A stretch of 33,795 nt of DNA, from contig JAEZFF010000119.1 in the NCBI GenBank assembly GCA_023417635.1, positions 1-33,795 of the forward strand, read 5' to 3'. This stretch comes from Bacillota bacterium (lineage in GTDB: Bacteria; Bacillota; Clostridia; Oscillospirales; Acutalibacteraceae). This document shows, piece after piece, positions 16,916 to 25,773 of this stretch (the first letter of the stretch is position 1; the number at the start of each line of letters is the position of its first letter). The position numbers were made by a program, and so were the translations under genes. The notes under the pieces are model-generated. The model ran no database searches and had not been told where the DNA came from. It saw nothing but the letters and a program-made list of their open reading frames with translations.

Positions 16916-17914
16916 TCACAAGATTTTAATGCAGCCGCGTTCTACGGAAACATCCGGCTTGATTTTCACGGTATAGCCATGTGCGGCAAGCGCCCGCAGG
17001 TTGGATTTTTTCTGCCCGGAAGCCTGCGAAATACACCCGGGATGTACAAAAATGGTTACCTGGCCCGGTTCAGTTTTTCGGGCCTGCAGTTCCTGCATCA
17101 TCTTTTTCAGGAAGCGGCGGCTTTCACACATCTCTCGAAAAGCCGGATGCCAAGGGCCTGCCAGCATATCCCGCTCCAATTCCGGCGAAGCATGCAGGCC
17201 CAGGCGAATCACCGGGATATGATAGGAATCAAAAAAATCGAGCAGGCCTGCGCAAAGTTCAACAGCACTTTCCAGCGTCTGCGGAGCATACTCGCCGCGC
17301 AGATAAGCATCGCCAAGTTCTGTTCCGCGAAGAGCAATTGTCGGGTAGATGCGGACGCATTCCGGCTGCAGGGATGCAATTTTTGCAGCCGTTTTTCGCG
17401 CTCCGTCATCGCTGTCGCCCATCAAGCCCGTCATCATCTGAAGCCCAAGGGCAAAACCTGCATTACAAATCTGCCTTGAAGCCGAAACGACCTGCTCGGC
17501 CGTATGGCCGCGGCCATTTAAAGCGAGCACACGGTTGTCCATGCTCTGCGCGCCAAGTTCGACTGTTGTTACGCCATATTCTTTCAGAATAGTCAGGATT
17601 TCCGCATCAATGGCATCCGGGCGGGTGGAAATACGGATGCCGGCGAAACTGCCATTCTTAATATACGGTTCCGCCGCCTGCAGAAGTTCCAGCATATAAG
17701 TTCGCTCAATGGCGGTAAAGCTACCGCCGAAAAAAGCAATCTCCGCTTCTTTTGACTTTTCTCCAAGGTCAGCAAGAGCCGTATCTGCCGCACTGCGAAC
17801 ATCATCCGCCGTGGGCTGAACCTGCACCCCGGTTATACTGCGCTGGCTGCAAAAACTGCAGGCATGGCGGCATCCATTGTTCGGCACAAACAGTGCCACA
17901 TTTGCGTGTTTCAA
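16916..17914 (-). CDS. Elp3-like radical SAM protein
   Basis: A 332-aa radical SAM enzyme. The 4Fe-4S cluster motif is CRHACSFC (Cx3Cx2C, residues 15-22), preceded by ALFVPNNGC. The SAM-binding region includes FFGGSFTAI, and the later conserved blocks are ISTRPDAID, VELGAQSMDNRVL, MTGLMGDSDDG and RIYPTIALRGTEL. This is the radical SAM part of the Elp3 (COG1243) family. The acetyltransferase domain of true Elp3 is absent, so tRNA uridine modification is possible but unproven. The start is a TTG whose last bases overlap the rnc stop (TTGA, 4 bp), with only a weak ribosome binding site, which suggests coupling to rnc. It sits between rnc and smc, a position common in Clostridia. Confidence 0.88.
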   Translation of the reverse strand: MKHANVALFVPNNGCRHACSFCSQRSITGVQVQPTADDVRSAADTALADLGEKSKEAEIAFFGGSFTAIERTYMLELLQAAEPYIKNGSFAGIRISTRPDAIDAEILTILKEYGVTTVELGAQSMDNRVLALNGRGHTAEQVVSASRQICNAGFALGLQMMTGLMGDSDDGARKTAAKIASLQPECVRIYPTIALRGTELGDAYLRGEYAPQTLESAVELCAGLLDFFDSYHIPVIRLGLHASPELERDMLAGPWHPAFREMCESRRFLKKMMQELQARKTEPGQVTIFVHPGCISQASGQKKSNLRALAAHGYTVKIKPDVSVERGCIKIL

Positions 17915-18585
17915 TATCCCATCAGTCCCAATGCTTCGCGGGCTGCCTGCTGCTCCGCTTCTTTTTTGCTGCGACCGCCGCCTTTGCCGACTACATTGCC
18001 ATCCAGATTGACTTCAACGGTAAAATGTTTGTCGTGATCCGGTCCGCTTTCACCTGTCAGCACATACTCCAGGCGATCTTCCGGATTTTTCTGAACAATC
18101 TCCTGAAGTGCAGTTTTATAGTCTTTAAAAGTTTTCGGTTTTGAAGCTTTCAGCAACGGAATTACAAAGCGTAAGATGAAGCCCTGTGCCTCCTGCATCC
18201 CGCCGTCAAGATAAATTGCAGCGGTGATGGATTCAAAGACATCCGCCAGGATGGAAGAGCGTGTCCTTCCGCCCGAATTCTGCTCGCCGCGGCTTAAAAG
18301 AAGGTAGTCCCCTACTCCGATCTGCATGGAAAAGCCGCAGCAGGCTTTTTCGCAAACAAGAGCCGCACGCTTTTTCGTAAGGTCACCTTCCGGCAGCTTG
18401 GGGTAATTGCGGTAAAGGTAGTCTGCCACGACAAGCCCAAGGATAGAGTCGCCAAGAAATTCGAGGCGTTCATAACTGCCACCCGGCGCATGGCATTCAT
18501 TCGCATAGGAAGAATGCGTCAGCGCTGTTTTAAGGTACTGCTGATTTTTAAAATGATATTGAAGTTTGTCTTCCAGTTCTTTCAT
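17911..18585 (-). CDS. rnc: Ribonuclease III
   Basis: Cleaves double-stranded RNA, including rRNA precursors. 224 aa from the ATG at 18585, which has GGAG nine bases upstream; an in-frame TTG six codons earlier lacks a site. The nuclease signature is ERLEFLGDSILG (39-50), with the metal-binding acidic residues. A C-terminal double-stranded RNA-binding domain (about 150-224) ends SKKEAEQQAAREALGLMG. It is 23 bp after plsX; fab genes and acpP, which often separate plsX and rnc, are absent. Confidence 0.97.
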   Translation of the reverse strand: MKELEDKLQYHFKNQQYLKTALTHSSYANECHAPGGSYERLEFLGDSILGLVVADYLYRNYPKLPEGDLTKKRAALVCEKACCGFSMQIGVGDYLLLSRGEQNSGGRTRSSILADVFESITAAIYLDGGMQEAQGFILRFVIPLLKASKPKTFKDYKTALQEIVQKNPEDRLEYVLTGESGPDHDKHFTVEVNLDGNVVGKGGGRSKKEAEQQAAREALGLMGY

Positions 18586-18608
18586 CGATTTTCGCTCCAG
18601 CAATCAGA

Positions 18609-19628
18609 TTATTCTTCAACCGTTAGGTTTCTGGCCTTCCTGTACTTCGCAGCCGACACGGCAATTTCTTCCGCTACATGGCCTTCCACATAATTTTTCG
18701 TAAGGCGGATGGCATTGTACAGGGTTCGTGCTTTTGCACTTCCGTGCGTTTTAAACACCGGCTTTAAACAGCCCAGAAGGGGTGCGCCACCGTATTCGTT
18801 ATAGTCAAAATCACTCTTTAGCTGCTTGACATCTTTCAGCACAATAGCGGCGGCCAATTTGTTCAGAGGCCCTTGCATGAAAATCTGTTTTACCCGGCCC
18901 ATGAGCATCTGTGCTACACCTTCGTACATTTTCAAGATAATATTGCCGGTAAAGCCATCTGCAACAATGACGTCGCCAGCATCATCCGGGATGTCGCGCG
19001 CTTCGATATTTCCGACAAAGTTGATGCCGGAATCTTGCAGTAAAACAAACGCTTTATGCTGCAGCTCACCGCCTTTGTGGTCTTCCGTGCCGATATTGGC
19101 AAGTGCAACACGCGGGCTTTTAACGCCCATCACCTTTTCCATGTAGATGGAACCCATAATGCCAAACTGCTGCAGCATCTCGGGGGTGCAGTCAACATTG
19201 GCGCCACAGTCAATCAGCATGGAGCAGCCTTTATTGCTTGGCAAAACAGGCGCAAATGCCACACGCCGAATTCCTTTGATATGCCGGACGATTAGGGCGC
19301 CGCCCACAACGAGCGCACCGCTGTTCCCGCCGGAAACAAAGGCATCGCCCTCGCCCGCTGCAAGCCTCCGAAGCCCTTCCGCCATAGAAGAATCACTTTT
19401 CGACTTCATGATTTCGCCGGCGCTGTCCTGCATTGTGATGACACTTGGCGTATCGACAATTTCCATTCTCGCAAGGGAAATATTATTTTCTGCCGCAACG
19501 CGGCGTATCACTTGCTCCGTACCTGTGAGCATGATGTCAAGGTCAAGACCGCGCACGGCATCCGCGCAGCCTTTCAAAATTTCAAGCGGTGCATTGTCTC
19601 CGCCAAAAGCATCCACAATGATTTTCAA
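18609..19628 (-). CDS. plsX: Phosphate acyltransferase PlsX
   Basis: Converts acyl-ACP to acyl-phosphate for PlsY, starting phospholipid synthesis. The frame is open upstream into trmFO, but family alignment puts the start at the TTG at 19628 (KIIVDAFGGDNAP follows), giving 339 aa, the normal PlsX length. AAGGGG lies about ten bases upstream. Family features are the N-terminal DAFGGDNAP, SGGNSGALVVGGALIV, and the C-terminal GNIILKMYEGVAQ and YNEYGGAPLLG. It lies between trmFO (31 bp) and rnc (23 bp). Confidence 0.95.
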   Translation of the reverse strand: MKIIVDAFGGDNAPLEILKGCADAVRGLDLDIMLTGTEQVIRRVAAENNISLARMEIVDTPSVITMQDSAGEIMKSKSDSSMAEGLRRLAAGEGDAFVSGGNSGALVVGGALIVRHIKGIRRVAFAPVLPSNKGCSMLIDCGANVDCTPEMLQQFGIMGSIYMEKVMGVKSPRVALANIGTEDHKGGELQHKAFVLLQDSGINFVGNIEARDIPDDAGDVIVADGFTGNIILKMYEGVAQMLMGRVKQIFMQGPLNKLAAAIVLKDVKQLKSDFDYNEYGGAPLLGCLKPVFKTHGSAKARTLYNAIRLTKNYVEGHVAEEIAVSAAKYRKARNLTVEE

Positions 19629-19659
19629 TCGAGCTTTTCCCCTTCCCAAATAAGGCTTT

Positions 19660-20970
19660 TCACTTCTCCTGATGTATAAAATCCTGTAAATTTTCAAGCG
19701 ACCGCTGAGCCAAAGCAGCATAGCGTTCCTTTTTATCACGGATATGCGGTTCAAGCGGCGGTATAATGCCAAAGTTAGCGCCCATCGGCTGAAACGAACC
19801 TTGACAGCCATTTGCTACATAACGGCTCAATGCGCCAATCATTGTCGTTTCAGGTAAAACTTTTGCTTCCTTGCCGCCTATACGCCCTGCAGCGTTGATT
19901 CCTGCCATAATACCGGAAGCCGCCGATTCCATATAACCCTCGACACCCGTCATTTGACCAGCAAAAAAGAGGTTTGGCCTTTTCTTCATACTGAAATCTG
20001 CGGAAAGAACAAGCGGAGAATTCAAAAAAGTGTTGCGGTGCATGACTCCGTAGCGAAGAAAATCGGCATGTTCCAAGCCTGGTATCATTTCAAAAACACG
20101 CTTCTGTTCCGCGAACTTTAAATTTGTCTGAAAACCCACCAGATTATACATGCTGCCAACTGCATCCTCGCGGCGCAGCTGAAGCACTGCCCAAGGCCGA
20201 TGCCCGGTACGCGGGTCACGCAGGCCAACAGGTTTCATTGGGCCAAAACGGAGCGTGTCCATTCCGCGCCCAGCCATAACCTCAACCGGCATGCATCCTT
20301 CATACACTTTGGGGTCTAAAACGTCAAATCCTCGAAGCGGTGCGCGTTCCGCGCTAATAAGTTCATTGTAAAATGCTTCATACTCTTCCCGATCCATCGG
20401 GCAGTTCAAGTAGGCATCATCTTCACCGCGGTCATAACGGGAAGCTGCAAAAATGCGTTTCATATTTAAGCTTTCCGCTGATATAATCGGCGCGGCTGCA
20501 TCGAAAAAGCTCAGGCTCCCGCCGCATAGGGCAGAAATCTTTTCAGCAAGTGCATCGGATGTCAGTGGGCCGGTTGCGATAATTGTAACGCCATCCTCTG
20601 GAATTTCAGTCACTTCTCTGCGGTGAATATGAATCAGCGGATGCTCTTCAATCTTCTTCGTAACCGCTTCTGAAAAGGCGTTTCGGTCAACGGCAAGCGC
20701 ACCGCCTGCCGCAACCCGGCATTCCAGCGCACACGGCACAAGCAGTGAGCCGAGGCACCGCATTTCTTCTTTCAAAAGGCCCGCTGCGCTTGCCACACGG
20801 GCCGCCTTCAATGAATTTGAGCATACCAGTTCCGCAAAATTTTCGCTGCTGTGTGCCGGTGAAAAGCGCACAGGTTTCATCTCATAAAGCTCTGTTTCAA
20901 TCCCACGGTTTGCCGTCTGCCATGCCGCCTCACAGCCAGCAAGGCCGGCGCCAATTACTCGAATACTCAT
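19660..20970 (-). CDS. trmFO: tRNA (uracil-54-C5) methyltransferase TrmFO
   Basis: Folate- and FAD-dependent enzyme that makes ribothymidine 54 in the tRNA T loop. 436 aa. The FAD-binding loop is VIGAGLAGCEAA at the N-terminus, followed by the family signature RFSPAHSSENFAELVCSNSL. GRGMDTLRFGPMKPVGL lies mid-protein, and FFAGQMTGVEGYMESAASG at about 350 is the second flavin-site block. The ATG overlaps the topA stop (ATGA), so the two are probably translationally coupled, the usual Firmicutes order. Confidence 0.97.
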   Translation of the reverse strand: MSIRVIGAGLAGCEAAWQTANRGIETELYEMKPVRFSPAHSSENFAELVCSNSLKAARVASAAGLLKEEMRCLGSLLVPCALECRVAAGGALAVDRNAFSEAVTKKIEEHPLIHIHRREVTEIPEDGVTIIATGPLTSDALAEKISALCGGSLSFFDAAAPIISAESLNMKRIFAASRYDRGEDDAYLNCPMDREEYEAFYNELISAERAPLRGFDVLDPKVYEGCMPVEVMAGRGMDTLRFGPMKPVGLRDPRTGHRPWAVLQLRREDAVGSMYNLVGFQTNLKFAEQKRVFEMIPGLEHADFLRYGVMHRNTFLNSPLVLSADFSMKKRPNLFFAGQMTGVEGYMESAASGIMAGINAAGRIGGKEAKVLPETTMIGALSRYVANGCQGSFQPMGANFGIIPPLEPHIRDKKERYAALAQRSLENLQDFIHQEK

Positions 20971-23048
20971 TCGTCCTCCGTCTTTTCGTATCCACAGTCA
21001 GGCGTAATGCAATAATACTTTGGATGCTTGCCCTTCTTTTTCAGTAAAGTTTTTCCGCAGCGCGGACATTTTTCCTTCGTCGGCTCATCCCATGAAACAA
21101 AGTCGCATTTCGGGTAGTTGGAGCATCCATAAAAAATACGGCCTTTTTTTGTATGCTTAATAATAACTTTACCGTCACACTTTGGGCAATCGGCACCATT
21201 CATCTCCACATACTTTTTGACGTTTTTGCACTCCGGGTAACCCGGGCAGGCAAGGAACTTTCCGTACCGGCCGGTCTTAATAACCATATGACGGCCGCAT
21301 TTTTCGCAGATAACGTCGGTTACATCTTCCTTAAGCTGAATCTTGACACCCTGCATGGCGTCTTTCGCTTCTTTCAGCGTCTTGCTGAAATCACCGTAAA
21401 AGTCGTCGAGCTCCTGAACCCAGTCGCTTTTTCCGTTCTGCACATTGTCGAGGTCGCTTTCAACCTGTGCGGTAAACTTAACATTTACGATTTTTGGAAA
21501 ACGTTCTTTCATGAGCTTTGTTACCGTCTCGCCAAGTTCGGTCGGCTTTAAGGCTTTCCCGTCACGTACAACATATTCACGCGCCGTTATGGTCGAAATG
21601 GTCACAGCATAAGTGGATGGTCGCCCGATTCCGTTTTCTTCAAGCGTTTTAATCAGCGAGGCTTCGGTGTAACGCGGCGGCGGCTGAGTAAAGTGCTGGT
21701 TGCCTGCGATTTCTTTCTGATGCAGAGGCATATTCTTTTTCAGTTCCGGCAGCGAGCTGCTATCTTTTGTTTCGTCATCCTTCGCTTCTTCATACAGTAC
21801 CGTAAATCCGTCAAAAGTTACGGTATAGCCGGATGCTTTGAACGTATAGTTTTTTGCCTGAATGGTTACCTGAACGGTACTCTGCAGGCAGTTTGCCATT
21901 TGGCTGGCAAAAAAGCGCTCCCAAATCAGCTTATAAAGTTTGTACTGGTCGGAAGACAGGCTGTCCTTGACTTTATCAGGAGAAAGGCTCGGCACTGCCG
22001 GCCGAATTGCTTCATGACCATCCTGTGCATTTGCACGGGATTTATAATGGCGCGGTTTTTCGGGCAGATAGTTTTCACCCCAGCGCTCCTTAATATAATC
22101 TGCAGCGCTCTTTATTGCTTCTTCGGAAACACGCAGCGAGTCGGTTCGCATATAGGTAATAAGGCCGGTAGCACCCATACCTTCAATTTCGACACCTTCA
22201 TAAAGCTCCTGCGCGGCCTTCATTGTTCGGCGTGCCTGAAAACCAAGGCGGCGTGAAGCTTCCTGCTGCATTGTTGAAGTTGAAAACGGCGGAACCGGTG
22301 ATTTTTTGCGCGTTCCTTTCCGAACGTTGGTTATGACAAAATCCGTATCTTTCAGGTCTTCCAGAATTTTGTCCGACTGCTCTTTATTTTCAATTTTTAT
22401 CTTGCCGTTTTCATCGCCGTACAGAGAGGCGGTAAAAACCTTCCGTGAGCCCTTGGGCGAAAATTTTCCTTCAATCGTCCAGTACTCGTCCGGCTTAAAC
22501 GCGCGGATTTCTTCTTCACGGTCTACAATAATCCGAACGGCAACAGACTGAACACGCCCAGCAGAAAGGCCGTGCCGAATTTTCTGCGAAAGGAATGGGC
22601 TGAGTTTATAGCCTACAAGACGGTCAAGGATACGGCGTGCCTGCTGTGCATTAACAAGATTCTGATCAATAGTGCGGGGATTTGCCATACCAGTATCAAT
22701 ACCGGTTTTCGTGATTTCATTAAAAGTAATGCGGTTTTTATTTGCGGTATCAAGGCCAAGAAGATAGGCCAAGTGCCACGAAATAGCTTCGCCCTCGCGG
22801 TCAGGGTCCGTTGCTAGCAAAACCGTGTCGCTTTTTTCCGCTTTTTTCTGCAGTTCCTGAACAAGCTTTTCCTTGCCCTTGATAATGTCGTATTTCGGTT
22901 TGAAATTATTTTTTACGTCTACACTCAAACGATTGGCCGGAAGATCACGCACATGGCCCATGGAAGCGACCACGTCATACCCGGAGCCCAGGTATTTTTG
23001 TATTGTTTTGGCCTTCGCAGGTGATTCAACAATAACCAGTTTCGACAC
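20967..23048 (-). CDS. topA: DNA topoisomerase I
   Basis: Type IA topoisomerase that relaxes negative supercoils. 693 aa. The TOPRIM domain has Glu8 (VIVESPAKAKTI) and DPDREGEAISWHL (81-93), and the catalytic Tyr is Tyr299 in TGLITYMRTDS. Three C-terminal zinc ribbons follow (CEKCGRHM..CPGYPEC, CPKCDGK..CSNYPKC, CPRCGKT..CITPDC). The start is GTG at 23048, with GAGGTGG just upstream. It is 58 bp after dprA and overlaps trmFO by 4 bp. Confidence 0.98.
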   Translation of the reverse strand: MSKLVIVESPAKAKTIQKYLGSGYDVVASMGHVRDLPANRLSVDVKNNFKPKYDIIKGKEKLVQELQKKAEKSDTVLLATDPDREGEAISWHLAYLLGLDTANKNRITFNEITKTGIDTGMANPRTIDQNLVNAQQARRILDRLVGYKLSPFLSQKIRHGLSAGRVQSVAVRIIVDREEEIRAFKPDEYWTIEGKFSPKGSRKVFTASLYGDENGKIKIENKEQSDKILEDLKDTDFVITNVRKGTRKKSPVPPFSTSTMQQEASRRLGFQARRTMKAAQELYEGVEIEGMGATGLITYMRTDSLRVSEEAIKSAADYIKERWGENYLPEKPRHYKSRANAQDGHEAIRPAVPSLSPDKVKDSLSSDQYKLYKLIWERFFASQMANCLQSTVQVTIQAKNYTFKASGYTVTFDGFTVLYEEAKDDETKDSSSLPELKKNMPLHQKEIAGNQHFTQPPPRYTEASLIKTLEENGIGRPSTYAVTISTITAREYVVRDGKALKPTELGETVTKLMKERFPKIVNVKFTAQVESDLDNVQNGKSDWVQELDDFYGDFSKTLKEAKDAMQGVKIQLKEDVTDVICEKCGRHMVIKTGRYGKFLACPGYPECKNVKKYVEMNGADCPKCDGKVIIKHTKKGRIFYGCSNYPKCDFVSWDEPTKEKCPRCGKTLLKKKGKHPKYYCITPDCGYEKTEDE

Positions 23049-23106
23049 AAAACCACCTCACATTTTTCTATCTCTTTTTTGTCTGCCCGAAAGCAGTATT
23101 TTCGTT

Positions 23107-24270
23107 TCAGCGCGGCAGGCTGTAGCGCCTGCCGGAGTAGGACTTCACGGCACCGGTCAGCTCAAGCTCCGTAACTGCAGCAAGCATCCGTGAAGCAGAA
23201 AGACCGGCTTCCTTTTCCAACTCGGAAATATGGCGCGGAGATTTTGTCAGCGCCGCGTAAATTTTTTCTGCATCTTTCGAAAGCCCATCCGGCATACCGC
23301 AGGGTGCCACTTCCTCGGATGTTTTTGGCGGGATGCCGTTATCTTCTATAATAGCATCTGCTGCGCCAGCGTCAAGAAAAATTTTTTCCGGGAACTGCCC
23401 GGAATACTCCTCCAAGATTTCATCTGCACGGCTTACAGGCTTTGCGCCGCTCTTAATAAGGTTGTTTACTCCCTGCGAAACAGGGCTGAAAATATCGGCT
23501 GGAACTGCGAAGACATCGCGTCCCTGGTCAAGCGCAAAGTCTGCTGTAATCAAGGATCCGCTCCGTGCTGCAGCTTCCACCACAAGTGTTCCCACAGCAA
23601 GGCCGGAAATAATACGGTTGCGGATTGGGAAATTAGAACCGCGCGCCAGCGTACCTGGTGGGTACTCTGAAATGAGCGCTCCGTTTTGTGAAATCACATC
23701 ACGCAATGAGGCATTTGCCATTAAATAATCCGTATCAATCCCGCAGCCAAGCACCGCAACTGTTTTTCCCCCGGCTTGCAGTGCACCTTTATGGGAAGCT
23801 GTATCAATTCCAAGTGCTCCGCCGCTTACAACGACGGCGCCCTTCTTTGCAAACTCATAGGCAATGCTGCGAGCTGCAGTTCTGCCCGATGATGTTGCTT
23901 TCCGCGTGCCAACTATGGCAATTGGCAGATGCTTTGAAAAATCAGGCAAAGTGCCTTTCAGGTATAAAGCACACGGCGGGTTCGGGATTTGGCGAAGAAG
24001 CTCCGGATATTCTTTGTTTTCCGGCGTAAGAATACGCTGGCCTGCCTTTTCCGTAAATTCCAACAGGTTCTCCGCTTGCTCCAACGGCCAAGAAGTCATA
24101 TTCCGAATTTCTTTTTCAGTGAAATAACCTTCCAAAAGCCAGGCTTGGCGTCCAGCCTCATAAAAACTCTGCAGCGATGGATATACGGAAAGAATTCTTT
24201 TTTGCTTTGAGCTTCCCGCGCCAAGTGCATGCTGCAGCCAAACCCAGTAGACCCTTGGGTCATATTCCAT
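23107..24270 (-). CDS. dprA: DNA processing protein DprA
   Basis: Binds incoming single-stranded DNA during natural transformation and loads RecA. I take the ATG at 24270 (MEYDPRVYW, 387 aa); the frame continues upstream only inside rlmB. An N-terminal SAM-like domain is followed by the Rossmann-type core with IAIVGTRKATSSGR, VVVSGGALGIDTASHKGAL and GSNFPIRNRIISGLA. A winged-helix domain (about 325-387, SPRHISELEKEAGLSASRML) closes the protein. The start shares one base with the rlmB stop (TAATG). dprA-topA is the classic Firmicutes pair. Confidence 0.96.
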   Translation of the reverse strand: MEYDPRVYWVWLQHALGAGSSKQKRILSVYPSLQSFYEAGRQAWLLEGYFTEKEIRNMTSWPLEQAENLLEFTEKAGQRILTPENKEYPELLRQIPNPPCALYLKGTLPDFSKHLPIAIVGTRKATSSGRTAARSIAYEFAKKGAVVVSGGALGIDTASHKGALQAGGKTVAVLGCGIDTDYLMANASLRDVISQNGALISEYPPGTLARGSNFPIRNRIISGLAVGTLVVEAAARSGSLITADFALDQGRDVFAVPADIFSPVSQGVNNLIKSGAKPVSRADEILEEYSGQFPEKIFLDAGAADAIIEDNGIPPKTSEEVAPCGMPDGLSKDAEKIYAALTKSPRHISELEKEAGLSASRMLAAVTELELTGAVKSYSGRRYSLPR

Positions 24271-25085
24271 TACAAATTTTCGCCTCCCGCCGAGGAGCGC
24301 ACCATTTCCCACATTAAAATAGCTGCGGAAGCAGCCGCATTCAAGGACTCTGCTCTTCCCAGCATTGGGATGGTAGTGCGTACGGAGCAAGCCTTAATAG
24401 CTTCTTCCGTAAGGCCGTTGCCCTCATTGCCAATCACCGCCGCACAAGAGCTGGCAAAATTTATCTTGGTAACCGGCACTGCAGTGGAATCCGGGACTGC
24501 AGCAAGCGTTGCGACCCCGAATCCATTCAATTTTTTAATGATTTCCGGTGCTTCTGCACAGTGGCAGAGCGGCAAGCGGAAAACGGCACCCATGCTGGCG
24601 CGCAATACCTTAGGCGAAAAAACATCGCAGCAAGTTCCGCCTAAAAAGACTTCTTCAATTCCAAGTGCTTCCGCCGTTCGGAAAACGGCACCCATATTAG
24701 CCGGATCCTGCATATTTTCAAGAACCAGCAGATGCTTTTTTCCGGGCTGCGGCGGAGCAGAAAGTTTTTCTTCCGGCATAGCGCAGATGCAAAATATTCC
24801 CTGTGGGGTCTTGGTGCCGGAAATATACTGTGCTGCAGATGCTGAAATAGTATACTCTTTCTGTGCCGCTTTTTTCACCGGTTCCAGGTAAGCGACGTAC
24901 TTCTTTTGCGCCTCTGGGGTGTAAAAGAGGGCCAAGATATTAATGCCGCTTGACGATGCGTCAGCACAAAGCCGTGCGCCTTCTACAGCAAAACGGTTCG
25001 TCTTCCGCCGGAAAGCAGCATTGCTGGAAAGGCGGAGAAAATCCTGAAGCAGTTCATTTTTTCGGCTTGTTATCTCAGCAGACAT
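24270..25085 (-). CDS. TrmH/SpoU-family RNA 2'-O-methyltransferase (RlmB-like)
   Basis: Predicted SAM-dependent rRNA or tRNA ribose methyltransferase. 271 aa: an N-terminal L30e-like substrate-binding domain (about 1-110, RKTNRFAVEGARL) and a C-terminal SPOUT knot with NMQDPANMGAVFRTAEALGI, AAVIGNEGNGL and AESLNAAASAAILMWE. The exact target nucleotide cannot be read from sequence. The position after rplT matches YsgA-type genes of Bacillus. AGGAG lies about ten bases before the ATG, immediately behind the rplT terminator, which leaves little room for a separate promoter. Confidence 0.9.
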   Translation of the reverse strand: MSAEITSRKNELLQDFLRLSSNAAFRRKTNRFAVEGARLCADASSSGINILALFYTPEAQKKYVAYLEPVKKAAQKEYTISASAAQYISGTKTPQGIFCICAMPEEKLSAPPQPGKKHLLVLENMQDPANMGAVFRTAEALGIEEVFLGGTCCDVFSPKVLRASMGAVFRLPLCHCAEAPEIIKKLNGFGVATLAAVPDSTAVPVTKINFASSCAAVIGNEGNGLTEEAIKACSVRTTIPMLGRAESLNAAASAAILMWEMVRSSAGGENL

Positions 25086-25105
25086 CAGTAAATGGCTCCT
25101 AATAA

Positions 25106-25140
25106 TAAAAATATGCGCCCGGAACAGTTTACCGGGCGCA
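25106..25140 (-). terminator. Terminator after rplT
   Basis: A 9-bp perfect stem TGCGCCCGG / CCGGGCGCA (25114-25122, 25132-25140) begins 10 bases after the rplT stop and is followed on the minus strand by TATTTTTATT. It separates infC-rpmI-rplT from the rlmB run. Confidence 0.85.
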
Positions 25141-25150
25141 CGTTCAGCTT

Positions 25151-25504
25151 TTAAAGCGCTGCTTTTGCTTTTTCAACAAGGCTCTTGAATGCAGCCTCAT
25201 CTGCAACAGCAATTTCAGCAAGCATCTTTCTGTTCAGAGTTACGCCGGCTTTTTTCATGCCATTCATGAACGCGGAATAACTGATGTTATCTGCGCGGCA
25301 AGCGGCGGAAATACGGGTAATCCACAGACGGCGGAAATCACGTTTTCTTGCCTTGCGGCCGACGAAAGCATAATTTCCAGACTTCATAACAGCCTGTTTG
25401 GCCATTTTGAAGTGTCTGCTCTTAGAACCAAAATATCCTTTTGCAAGTTTTAAAGTCTTTTTTCTTCTCTTGCGCGTCATCAGCGCACCCTTTACACGTG
25501 CCAT
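25151..25504 (-). CDS. rplT: 50S ribosomal protein L20
   Basis: Early-assembly 23S rRNA-binding protein and, in Firmicutes, the autorepressor of its own operon through the leader RNA. 117 aa from the ATG at 25504 (MARVKGALMTRKRRKK), with GGAGGT seven bases upstream; five in-frame codons further upstream are not part of the protein. Family features are LKLAKGYFGSKSRHFKMAKQ and the C-terminal globular part with LNRKMLAEIA. Last gene of infC-rpmI-rplT. Confidence 0.98.
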   Translation of the reverse strand: MARVKGALMTRKRRKKTLKLAKGYFGSKSRHFKMAKQAVMKSGNYAFVGRKARKRDFRRLWITRISAACRADNISYSAFMNGMKKAGVTLNRKMLAEIAVADEAAFKSLVEKAKAAL

Positions 25505-25553
25505 TCTATTTACCTCCAATAAATGGTTGGTTTCAAAGCGAAAAACTTACCGG

Positions 25554-25751
25554 TTATTTATAAGGAATCAGTCTCTTAATCTGCGCCACATTTGTCTTAT
25601 CGGCGACTGTCGTCTTACGCAGATTACGAGTGCGTTTTGTCGTTTTTTTGTTCAGCCTGTGTGATTTATAGGCATGTGCACGGATAACTTTTCCGGATTT
25701 TGATAATTTAAAACGTTTTTTTGCACCGGTATGTGTTTTAATCTTAGGCAT
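25554..25751 (-). CDS. rpmI: 50S ribosomal protein L35
   Basis: Small basic large-subunit protein of 65 aa, the standard length. It begins MPKIKTHTGAKKRFKLSKSG and contains HRLNKKTTKRTRNLRK. AAGGAGG precedes the ATG. It lies 22 bp after infC and 49 bp before rplT. Confidence 0.98.
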   Translation of the reverse strand: MPKIKTHTGAKKRFKLSKSGKVIRAHAYKSHRLNKKTTKRTRNLRKTTVADKTNVAQIKRLIPYK

Positions 25752-25773
25752 GGTTGCCCCTCCTTAGTAAATC

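Noticed and set aside
19629..19811. 61-codon upstream extension of plsX
   Set aside because: It lies inside trmFO in another frame, and PlsX proteins begin at KIIVDAFGG; the TTG at 19628 gives the normal length.
24271..24390. 40-codon upstream extension of dprA
   Set aside because: It is a shadow of the rlmB-like coding sequence; the ATG at 24270 fits the DprA N-terminus.
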